Positions 1 through 7,092 of a stretch of DNA of 10,653 nt are shown here, in pieces (within the stretch, counting starts at the first letter, position 1; every line of letters starts with the position of its first letter). The notes below the pieces were generated by a model. It was not told the DNA's origin, did no database searches, and was given only the letters and a program-made list of their open reading frames with translations. The translations under genes were made by a program, and so were the position numbers. The stretch is from Euperipatoides rowelli. Taxonomy: Eukaryota > Onychophora > Udeonychophora > Euonychophora > Peripatopsidae. The stretch lies in assembly GCA_003024985.2 (NCBI GenBank), contig PXIH01S0013791.1. One strand, 5' to 3'.

Positions 1-1690
1 GTAGATAGAAAAGGAAAGTTCTGGGACACTTCCAGCTTAGGGTTGAGTTCTGGCACACTTCCCGTTTCCTGTATGAGCTACTTCCTGTGTGTGTCCAGTG
101 TGTGTGTGCCATAAATAGACCAAAAACCAGAAGTGTCTGAAGTTTCTGTAGATATGTTCAAGAGAAGCTGGAACTATTTTGATCAGATGCTTGAAAACTG
201 AAATGCAGCTCCACAGTAAAAAAAACAAGAGGAGTGATGTCAAATCCTCTTTTTTATGAATTCTCACCATGTCAGTGTTTACTAAACATATTTTTCTGAA
301 AGAAGCTGAATACAATGCAATACCATTGCAAAGCAAAGGACCAAACTGTTACAGAGTGTCTGTAAATGGGCAAATACTTGTGTACCATAATTGTATTGTT
401 AAATTATCATTAAAATCAGATACAACTTGAATTAGAAGCTATGACAGTGTGAATCAAGACAATAAAGAAGACGAATATTCACAACATGTATGTTTGAAAA
501 AACAGTAGAATGGTTTAATCTCTGCTTGAATATATTTACATAAAATAGACTTGATATTTCTCAAAGTTTGATCAAACAAAATAATAATTGCAAAATGTAT
601 TTGCAAACTTACACACTTCTTTTAAACACAATGTATAATAAACATTACTTGAATTGACCAGGGCTAATATGTAGGCTATAAACCAAAACTTCAACATGGA
701 TATCATGACATATGTAATGATCAGACTTCAAAATAAAATAATTCAACAAATTTATTTCCTTTGCAATAAACCCATATCATAAGCTATACAATTTTCAATT
801 AAATATTTAGATATGTAATACTTGACTGAACGTTGTACTTATAGTCAAATCATTAATTGACCGAATAACCAATAATCCCTTTATTAATAGTGGATTTTAA
901 CTTTTGCTTCAAAAATTATCAAGTTAATACCCAAACAAATTATTAATCTCTTGCACTGACTCTTGACTATGTATAGGAAACACAATAAAAATGTGGGAAC
1001 ACCAGACTAGTTCTCCCGAAGCAACGCTTCACTGCTATACTTAAATTCATATAACATTACATTCTATTTCTCCGCTAGAGATTAGATTGACCCTAATAAA
1101 TACTTTTTTATACCAATATTGTTTTATATTAACATTAACATCTTCATTCTTTTAACAAGCAACTATATCTAGTGATGCTTCAGCCAACTAGGCTAACATC
1201 TAATGGCATGAAAAAAATATAATACTGTATTACCTCAATTCTGTTGAATGTTCCAATTGCCATGACTTCACTATTTTTTTGCTCAATTTCACTGTCACTA
1301 ATTTTAATCTTGATATCCCTATCAAATAAACAATCTTAATTTCCCTGGTCTATCCAAAAATGTACTGAACTAAATGAGATAACTTTTTACATCTTGGAAA
1401 GTGTCATGGTGTCAAGTAAGGAAAGGTTTTCGGCTAAAATCATCACATGACTGAAAAAATTAATAAATGTTTAGAGACACCTAGTGGTTAAATTTACATG
1501 ACAAAATTTTCCAAATAATATTACACATATTGAAAATAAAAAATTGTAATATAATAAAATAACAGATGATCGTGAAAAATAATAGTTACAATATTAATTT
1601 TTAAATAATTCTCTAACACAAAAAAACTATTATTTTTAAAGCAAAATTTAAAAAAAAAATTGTAATTCTTTCCACCATCACCCATAAAAT
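1..1690. other. AT-rich non-coding stretch upstream of the first recognised exon
   Basis: I see no supportable exon, RNA gene or transposon domain here. The sequence is AT-rich, with stop codons in all frames apart from a 99-codon open frame on the minus strand near the start that has no recognisable protein features. A short imperfect direct repeat is visible at the left edge: AGTTCTGG followed by ACACTTCC occurs near 17-33 and again near 46-62, with a GT-rich run after it. Since the first recognised exon is internal (phase 2 acceptor), this stretch is most simply an upstream intron of the same gene. Its upstream exon must lie outside the window or be too short to recognise. Confidence 0.5.
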
Positions 1691-1806
1691 TAGTTTGTAA
1701 CCTATTATAGGTTATGACCTACAATTTGAGAAGATCTGGGCTATATTCAAGTTTTTTTTTAATATTGGTGTTTTATTTTAATGATATTAGATGGAATAGA
1801 GTAATA

Positions 1807-1832
1807 TTTTTTTTTTTTTTTTTTTTTTTTAG
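1807..1832 (+). promoter_or_regulatory. 3' splice site with a 24-T polypyrimidine tract
   Basis: An uninterrupted run of 24 T (1807-1830) is followed directly by AG (1831-1832), immediately before the pacifastin exon. This is an extreme polypyrimidine tract for U2AF binding. It places the acceptor so that the exon begins with the third base of a codon, followed by the first cysteine codon. The next acceptor, at 7091-7092, has the same arrangement: seven T, then AG, then one base, then TGT. The homopolymer could also be the reversed tail of an old retroposed sequence that was co-opted as a splice signal; that is inference. Confidence 0.8.
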
Positions 1833-1937
1833 ATGTACAGAAGGACAGAACATTTTGGACAAGGACAAATGTAATATATGCCCATGTCTTAAGAATGGTA
1901 CAGCACCAGGTTGCACATTGAAATTTTGCTCAGACAA
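1833..1937 (+). CDS. Pacifastin-type serine protease inhibitor, penultimate domain (internal exon)
   Basis: This internal exon encodes one complete pacifastin light-chain inhibitor module, a secreted small canonical inhibitor of serine proteases. The six cysteines follow the family pattern: C-x11-C-N-x-C-x-C-x3-G-x4-C-T-x3-C. Family knowledge gives disulfides 1-4, 2-6 and 3-5 and puts the reactive bond just after the C-T pair before the last cysteine. Here that stretch reads CTLKFC, so P1 would be Leu, suggesting a chymotrypsin- or elastase-like target (inference). The exon is 105 nt. It starts after AG at 1831-1832 with the last base of a split codon and ends two bases into a Lys codon before GTAAGA at 1938. 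It is therefore a symmetric 2-2 exon that could be duplicated or skipped without a frameshift. It joins 7093-7204 as S-D-K followed by the next cysteine. The signal peptide is not in the window. The domain call is firm; expression is unproven. Confidence 0.88.
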
Positions 1938-2208
1938 GTAAGAGTAATTTAGTATTTTTCTTTAAATAAATGCAGTTACATTACATTGTATATATATGCT
2001 ACAGAATTTTGAAATATTGTTCAGTGTCTCCATATTTTATTATATCTTATTAAGAAACTCATAGCCTATAGAAAATGCTATAACAGATAGTGAAAACCAA
2101 TTTACTACACATTGTTTGTTAACTAAAACATTCTTCCCGCACTTATATATACTGCTACAAGCTTTCAACAGCATACACAAAGTGCAGATCAGATGAAACA
2201 TCTCTCCA

Positions 2209-2559
2209 GATATGCTTCAACTCTTCTCTCTTCCCCAACTGGAAGATATACAGTTAGATCTTAATTTCCAGAATTTTCCCATCCAAACAAACACTGGTGC
2301 TTACAGGCACATAATTTCCTTGACGATCCTGAATCTTTGGATGGTCACAGACCAATTGCATGGCCAGTGGCCACCCAGGACATATGACATCATTCCCTTG
2401 ATTTCTTTCTGTGGGTCTGCATAAAAGACCAAGTGAATGCAAAACAGATAACTAGTGTGGAGAAACTACACAACAGGATTGTCCAGGCTTTAAACACAGT
2501 CAGAGAGGAGATATTTGGAGAGAAATATAGTGCAGATAACATATTCTTAGATCTACAAA
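2209..2559 (+). pseudogene. Tc1/mariner-superfamily DDE transposase relic, main part
   Basis: The translation from 2209 reads DMLQLFSLPQLEDIQLDL followed by NFQ. This resembles the segment leading to the second catalytic Asp of Tc1/mariner-superfamily (DDE_3 type) transposases common in arthropods. The Asp-Gly-Ala-Pro-Pro block expected next is destroyed and the frame shifts. In the second frame, 2310-2540, the tell-tale run RPIAWP, then QDI with a stop at 2385-2387, then LDFFLW and KDQV is readable. It is followed by a helix-like segment starting ITSVEKLHNRIVQALN. This corresponds to the conserved region around the third catalytic acidic residue. At least one frameshift and one stop make it dead. 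It is broken at 2559 by the LINE insertion and resumes at 3115. The family assignment rests on motif recognition only. Confidence 0.82.
2549..2559. repeat. Target-site duplication of the LINE, left copy
   Basis: AGATCTACAAA here is repeated exactly at 3104-3114. The two copies bracket the 544-bp minus-strand LINE, whose TAAA-repeat tail directly abuts this copy. An 11-bp perfect duplication is typical of target-primed reverse transcription. Confidence 0.85.
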
Positions 2560-3103
2560 TTTATTTATTTAGTGTATGGCAATATCATTAAGTACAACCA
2601 CATAATCACATCTCAAAAACAATAGCATAAAAATCAAACCATAATTAAACACAAACGCCCAGATTATCAATATAGTCAATCAACATTGGTGTCTCAAACA
2701 TAAAGACCGCCATACTTCACTCATACGTTCCTAATGGACATTCTTGAGTAATATGACACATAGTCTGACTTGGATTCCAAAATCAAACTGAGGGGATGGT
2801 ATAACACTTTATTTATGAAGGAAGTCAGTACATCTACCATGTTGAGTTCTCAGTCTATTAAGTCCTGTCCATATTTTTTGAGGTAGGTCAAAACTTGTTT
2901 TTTTTCTCACAATAACAGGTAGTCCGTGATATTGAGGTTGAGATTTTGCTGACCATTCCTGCATCCAAATGTCCACAAGGGTAAAATCAGTTTTGATTAC
3001 TTGGATGTTTTGACTGGAGTCTATTCATTTTTATATCTTATAGATCTCCATGTATAGGGAGATAATCTAAATGATATACTGGTCTTCAAAATAATGTGTT
3101 GTG
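2560..3103 (-). mobile_element. 5'-truncated non-LTR retrotransposon (LINE), C-terminal part of ORF2 plus 3' UTR
   Basis: On the minus strand, 3012 down to 2762 encodes the C-terminal region seen downstream of reverse transcriptase in jockey/CR1-like LINEs. The clearest block is DLPQKIWTGLNRLRT followed by QHGRC (2830-2889). An in-frame stop follows shortly after the Cys. A frameshift then leads to MCHITQECPLGTYE (2720-2761), the usual His/Cys motif after that region. A final LIDYIDNLGVCV ends at TAA (2645-2647), probably the original ORF end. The 3' UTR finishes with two to three TAAATAAA-type units at the left boundary. The element is truncated at its 5' end and flanked by the 11-bp AGATCTACAAA duplication. 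It inserted inside the transposase relic, so it is the younger of the two. The clade is not assigned. Confidence 0.86.
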
Positions 3104-3114
3104 AGATCTACAAA
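3104..3114. repeat. Target-site duplication of the LINE, right copy
   Basis: This is an exact copy of 2549-2559 (AGATCTACAAA) on the truncated 5' side of the minus-strand LINE. Confidence 0.85.
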
Positions 3115-3161
3115 AGGAGCACATGATTAAGTTTGATAGTCATGATCCCAAATGTTTGTAA
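3115..3161 (+). pseudogene. Tc1/mariner-type transposase relic, C-terminal tail after the LINE
   Basis: If the LINE and one copy of its target-site duplication are ignored, the reading frame used at 2400-2559 runs straight on here. It continues through KEHMIKFDSHDPKCL to a TAA stop at 3159-3161. This supports both the insertion boundaries and the idea that this is the original C-terminus of the transposase. No terminal inverted repeat of the DNA transposon could be identified beyond it, although a strong hairpin overlaps the stop (3120-3187). Confidence 0.55.
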
Positions 3162-3187
3162 AAAAAAACATTTGAGTTAATCATGTG
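3120..3187. repeat. Nested inverted repeats (double hairpin)
   Basis: The outer arms CACATGATTAA (3120-3130) and TTAATCATGTG (3177-3187) are perfect reverse complements. Inside them, CAAATGTTT (3149-3157) and AAACATTTG (3166-3174) are also perfect. The pair could fold as one long cruciform with an internal loop. It overlaps the end of the transposase relic and could belong to that transposon's 3' end. Confidence 0.75.
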
Positions 3188-3480
3188 TAGTTAACTGTTT
3201 TTCAATATATATTATAGTTTATTTCTGTATTTAGTTTCTTCACCAGGACACCTTGTAAGTATCTGAGAAAGTCTCAAAACACAAAAACTAGAGTCTAACC
3301 TATTTTATTTGACTTGGTAAGTTACTGTAATTTTAGGCATTCTTTATTCTGTGATCTGGAAAGACTGCAGGTGAGTCTGTGCTCTTGATTTATATCATGG
3401 ATAAAGAGAATACACTAATCTGGATGTGGACCAGGTTTTTTTATTTTCTCTCTCATGATTGTATAATTTACCTTCCTGAA
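3188..3480. other. Intronic sequence with no recognisable feature
   Basis: This stretch is AT-rich. It contains several splice-site-like strings, such as an AG at 3335-3336 and a CAG followed by GTGAGT at 3368-3376. They bound only 34 nt, which would break the reading frame between the two inhibitor exons. No protein motif or repeat is recognised. Confidence 0.4.
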
Positions 3481-3481
3481 A

Positions 3482-3536
3482 GAAACATCTCATTTTTTAA
3501 AAATAAAATGTTTCACCTCACACAGGGGGTGAAACA
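3482..3536. repeat. Two overlapping palindromes
   Basis: GAAACATCTCATTTTT (3482-3497) pairs with 3499-3514 at 14 of 16 positions around a single base. The right arm's TGTTTCACC (3509-3517) is also the left arm of a second perfect hairpin with GGTGAAACA (3528-3536). The same GTTTC word is thus shared between two alternative stems. This may mark the far (3') end of the neighbouring minus-strand SINE, but that is not established. Confidence 0.65.
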
Positions 3537-3539
3537 AAC

Positions 3540-3811
3540 CTTTATTTATATATGTAAAATATTTACATTTCAACAATGTCGGCTTGAAGTACAAACAGGT
3601 TCTATATTCAGATGTCCGGGCATAAATCCATTTCTTGTTTGATACCAGTAATTCTAATAGGAAAAGATTGAGAAAAGTCCTTGGTGTGTACTAGTGGCAA
3701 AATAAAATTCACAATTTTTCCATCACCAGGGCTGCCCAGCATCGAACCTTTGACCCCTTATATGCATAACCTGCGACAGCCAGCAACCTAGACCAATGGA
3801 CCACCGGAGCT
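3540..3811 (-). mobile_element. tRNA-derived SINE, copy 1
   Basis: Read on the minus strand from 3811, this starts with a tRNA-like head. The A box is TGGTCCATTGG (3793-3803), matching TRGYNNANNGG. The B box is GTTCGATGC (3739-3747), matching GWTCRANNC, which together suggest an internal RNA polymerase III promoter. Downstream is a body (3668-3738) that aligns with 9837-9909 in the second copy: both contain CAGCCC, a GGAAA run, an AATTTT run, a TTAGTA or CTAGTA word and a short CACA/CACC motif in the same order. The 3' limit near 3540 is a guess based on a shared ATAAAG-then-TTGT ending. The parent tRNA cannot be named. The head and body calls are solid; the outer limits are approximate. Confidence 0.75.
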
Positions 3812-3931
3812 GTGCAAACAACTCGAAAATTGTTCGCCATTTACTAATAAAATATTCCAGTAATACCATGTTAACTCTAAATTCAAAAATGAAATGTGTT
3901 ACTTTAGCTTNGCCTGATCTCAGGGCCATAA

Positions 3932-3969
3932 CTATAAGATGGCATGAGTATCAAAATGCCATCTTATAG
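3932..3969. repeat. Perfect 14-bp hairpin
   Basis: CTATAAGATGGCAT (3932-3945) and ATGCCATCTTATAG (3956-3969) are exact reverse complements separated by 10 nt. There are no flanking transposon signals. Confidence 0.85.
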
Positions 3970-4740
3970 CAAATGAACCATTAAATGCAAGACAATTTGA
4001 TCCTTCACATCTAATCATAGTAGGGCAGTGGCATGTGGTCAATACCATTTTCTTTTTTACTAATAAACTCAAATTATTCCCATGAGGCACTGCAGGATTG
4101 AAAGGGTAGTTGTTATTTGAAAATTAATAGCCATTCTAGTTTTATGTATGCTGACGAATGTTTTACTCATAAAAGAAAAGTTCCATTATGTGTAGAAGAA
4201 AATTAATGCAAGGTACGTTTGCAATTTGTGGAAAATTAGCTTTGTAATATTTGATTCATATTGCATAGTTATTAAATGAAGTCTTGGCCTTATTAGACTT
4301 ATGGTATATGTGGCTATTTTGTAATAGTTATAAAACTCAAAAATATCAATTGGAAAAAATAATACAAATACTTGCAAAGTTAAATATATTACCTAATTTA
4401 ACAGAGTAATACAAACTTGACCACTAGCTTATAATTTCATAGCCTTTGATACAGACAAGCTATGAAAACTATTAATGAAAATTTCATGTCTTATTACCAG
4501 TAACATTGTTATTTTGGCAAGCTCCTTGCCTAGTTTGAATATCATAAATATAACTCTGTTAAGGATGCCAGCCAAGATAGTAATTAATGTGATGTCTAAG
4601 ATATTGGAAAATTTTGGATCAGTGCTTACAATAAAACCTACAAAGAAAAGGTTCGTGAAACAAATATTTTCGCAACTCTACCAGTATATTTCATATTCAC
4701 ATTGAATGATACTTCTAGTCTCTCATCCTTGCCATAGCTT
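3970..4740. other. Intronic AT-rich sequence without recognised features
   Basis: No exon-like, RNA-like or repeat signal stands out. A 76-codon open frame at 4475-4705 precedes the zinc-knuckle relic, but in a different frame. It could be a frameshifted N-terminal part of the same LINE ORF1, without motif support. Confidence 0.35.
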
Positions 4741-5136
4741 GTTTATTCTAAGAAAGACCTCAAAGGCTGGATGCCAACAGAGAATANATTGAGATTGTGT
4801 TTTAAATGTCAGCAAATTGACCATGATATAAGGGCTTGTAAATTTAGTTGGTGCGGTAAAGGTGTCACCTACTTACTTAAAGCAACGAGTGTTCATAATC
4901 CTATAATCATGCCTTACTAAGGCTATCATGGAAGAATTGAAAAAAATCTTATGGTGATTCACAAACAGATGGAGATAAAGGGATTTAAAATTAATTTCAG
5001 GATACATTTAATAAGGAATCTACTTGTGTTAGTGAGAATAATTATGATGATCGATTCTACTCAAACTAATAAGTTTGGTGATTCTAATGAAGAAGTTCTT
5101 TATCATACTCATCAGCTCAATACTAAAAAAATCTAG
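4741..5136 (+). pseudogene. LINE ORF1 (gag-like) zinc-knuckle relic
   Basis: The frame at 4738-4917 reads LRLCFKCQQIDHDIRACK. The C-x2-C-x4-H-x4-C spacing (Cys codons at 4798, 4807 and 4837, His at 4822) is that of the CCHC zinc knuckle in gag-like ORF1 proteins of non-LTR retrotransposons. A second, incomplete knuckle may follow (WCGK). After a stop at 4918-4920, an open frame to 5136 includes EKNLMVIHKQMEIKG, similar in character to the charged helix that often follows these knuckles. ORF1 normally packages the element RNA. Here stops, an ambiguous base at 4787 and the lack of any ORF2 show it is dead. It lies on the + strand, opposite to the LINE at 2560-3103, so it is a separate insertion. 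Confidence 0.55.
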
Positions 5137-5505
5137 ATCATTAAAGACAACAATGGTACATGAAGACACCTTTAATACTGAAAATCCTCAGGTTTCTTTA
5201 AAATCTGGTACAATTCAAAGTGAGGAAAAAATAAAACTGTAATAGATAATGCATAGAAAACTCAAGTTTGATATGATAGTTATAACTTTTGTTTTTTTTT
5301 TATTTAATTATTGGTTACTTATTCATGCAAGCAAACATGAAAAAGAAAAGACGGACATTAAGAGTTGTAAAAAACTTTTATTAATTTGGATTATAATTTT
5401 TGACCTGGTAATTATTGTTGCATTTGTTTTCAATATTTTATGTTTGTGTTGCCTATGTCGAATTTATGAAGTATAATTTTATTTCTGCTATGATATATAT
5501 TTTTC
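5137..5505. other. Intronic sequence before the minisatellite, one open frame of unknown meaning
   Basis: A 75-codon open frame (5249-5476, +) has two strongly hydrophobic segments separated by a basic stretch and a Cys-rich end (LCLCCLC). It could be read as a two-pass membrane peptide. There is no supporting promoter, splice site or known domain, and AT-rich DNA readily encodes Phe/Ile/Leu runs. I do not call it a gene. Confidence 0.3.
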
Positions 5506-6198
5506 TAATATTCACCTCAAGAACTCTAATGTTTACCTCATTGAACCTAATGTTCATCCCAAGGAGCCTGATGTTCACCACATAGCTTCCTAATGTCCAC
5601 CTCATGGAATCCTAATATTCACATCATAGAGCTTTAATGTACACCACATGGAACCTTAATGTTCACCTCTTAGAACCCAAACATTCACAGCATGGAACCT
5701 TAATGTTTGTTTGTCTCATGAAATTCTAATGTTAACCTATGATATCCTAATGTTCCCTCATGTAATCTTAATGTTCACCTCATGGAGCTCTGTTGAATCC
5801 TAACATTCACTGGATCCCAAATTTTCTCCTCATTGAATTCTGATTTCACCTCTTGGAAACCTCATAGAATTTTATAGTGTACCTCATGGAAATCTAATGT
5901 TCACTTTTTGGAACACTAATGTTCAACTCATGGAACTCTAATGTTCACATAATGAATTTCACTATTTCCCTTATGGAACTCTAATTTTTACCTGATAGAA
6001 TACTAATTTTTACTTCATAAAACCCTAATTTTCACCTTATGGAACCCTAATGTTCATTCATGGAACCTTAATGTTCACCTAATGGAAAACTATTGTTGCC
6101 TCATGTACCCTTAATTTTCACCTTATGGAACCTAATACTCAACTCATTGTACATTAATTCTCATATCATGTAAATATAATAATGTTCAACTCATGAAC
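5506..6198 (+). repeat. Degenerate 22-bp minisatellite, about 31 units
   Basis: A repeat with the core TAATGTTCACCTCATGGAA followed by a variable C/T-rich triplet recurs about every 22 nt for 693 nt. I counted about 31 units, most 21-23 nt long. A few carry insertions of about 10 nt, for example near 5770-5800 and 5837-5870. Individual units differ by several substitutions, so the array is old. It is intronic and its period is not a multiple of three, so a coding role is unlikely. Confidence 0.92.
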
Positions 6199-6210
6199 AT
6201 TTGTGTAGAT

Positions 6211-6250
6211 CAGAAAACAATAACTTGCAGTAGTAAGTTATTGTTTTCTG
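6211..6250. repeat. Perfect 16-bp hairpin next to the minisatellite
   Basis: CAGAAAACAATAACTT (6211-6226) and AAGTTATTGTTTTCTG (6235-6250) are exact reverse complements with an 8-nt loop. The hairpin begins 12 nt after the last minisatellite unit. Confidence 0.9.
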
Positions 6251-6749
6251 TCATGTAGTTTGAAGTTCTAATTATTTACAAGAAAAATGCTGCATTTCCT
6301 AACACAGCCTTTTGGGGACAGATAAAGTGGTACTTTGGAACCAACAATAAGGGTAGGATATAAAATTATATTACTAGTATTGCTTATTGGAATCTGCATG
6401 TCAATTTAACTTAACCTGCATGATGCATATGCATTTACATGTCTGTGATATCATGGAACTTTATTTGAGCTTCTACCAGAATGCAAAGCATATAATGTAT
6501 ATGTAAACCACATGTTTTCTGTTTAAGATATTTTTTACTCCCAAGGAAAGCACAGCTCAGCACTAAATATAAGATAAGAGCCAAGTCAAATTAATCCGTT
6601 TGCACAGTGGCCACAACCTTGCCATCTATATGCACCATTTGACAGAAAATTATGTTCGATGCCTCTTTCTAATATTGTATTTAATGTTTGGGCCCTATTT
6701 CAAAATTTGTGAAATTAGGACTTATAATTTTAAAAAAGGAAATAATAAT
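6251..6749. other. Intronic sequence without a firm feature
   Basis: No exon or transposon domain is recognised. A GTTCGATGC word at about 6654-6662 resembles the SINE B box and GTTTGCACAG occurs about 60 nt before it, but the A box is missing. It is noted only as a possible highly diverged SINE head. Confidence 0.3.
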
Positions 6750-6797
6750 AATACCTGGGAATGAGGGGGAGAGTACCATTTTGGTTGTGAATCACTG
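6750..6797 (-). mobile_element. Probable hAT-type terminal inverted repeat (one end only)
   Basis: Read on the minus strand from 6797, the sequence starts CAGTGATTCACAACC and runs into a G/C-rich segment (GGTAC, then CTCCCCCTC). This resembles the CAGTGGTTC-type ends of hAT transposons. The partner end and an 8-bp duplication (expected CATTAGCA) could not be found to the left, so this is a truncated or heavily decayed copy. Confidence 0.35.
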
Positions 6798-7092
6798 CAT
6801 TAGCAGATTGGCGTATGATGAGAACATACTCCCTACTTAGGTTTCCAAGCATATATTCACAATGGATTCAGTTAGAAGTTGGACTCATCATTGAAGTTAT
6901 GCATGATTTTTTTACGAGTAAAAATGATTTTCCCATGCATTCATTTCACCTTGGAATGTGTTGTTGGTCAATGTAGCATAATATTATAAAGTTCTTATTT
7001 GTAATATTTTTATAAAAGCCTTTGAAAAAAGATTGTGTTTGAAAGTGTTTTTAAATTAATTTAAAATAACTCTTATTTGATTCTTTTTTTAG

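Larger units (their letters stand above)
1938..7092 (+). other. Intron of the pacifastin-like gene, 5,155 nt
   Basis: The intron begins with a consensus donor (exon ...ACAA, then GTAAGA) and ends with TTTTTTTAG at 7091-7092. It splits a codon after the second base: AA joins G to make Lys. The splice keeps the frame open from one cysteine-rich module to the next, which is the main evidence that both exons belong to one gene. The intron is packed with transposon relics, a minisatellite and hairpins, listed separately. I searched it for a further cysteine-rich module on the + strand and saw none. Confidence 0.8.

Noticed and set aside
37-336. 99-codon open frame on the minus strand
   Set aside because: No recognisable domain, composition like random AT-rich DNA, no promoter or splice signals.
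2254-2442. Minus-strand open frame opposite the transposase relic
   Set aside because: The + strand carries clear transposase motifs in this interval; the minus frame is a shadow.
3337-3370. Possible 34-nt exon between TTTTAG and CAG followed by GTGAGT
   Set aside because: The donor is excellent, but 34 nt would change the phase between the two inhibitor exons and encodes no cysteine module.
3379-3642. 87-codon open frame on the + strand
   Set aside because: It runs over the palindromes and the probable 3' region of the minus-strand SINE; no motif.
5506-6198. CRISPR-like array
   Set aside because: Units are contiguous and degenerate, with no conserved repeat alternating with unique spacers, and the context is eukaryotic.
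6598-6665. Third tRNA-like head (GTTTGCACAG ... GTTCGATGC)
   Set aside because: The B box is acceptable, but the A box does not fit and the downstream body does not align with the two SINE copies.
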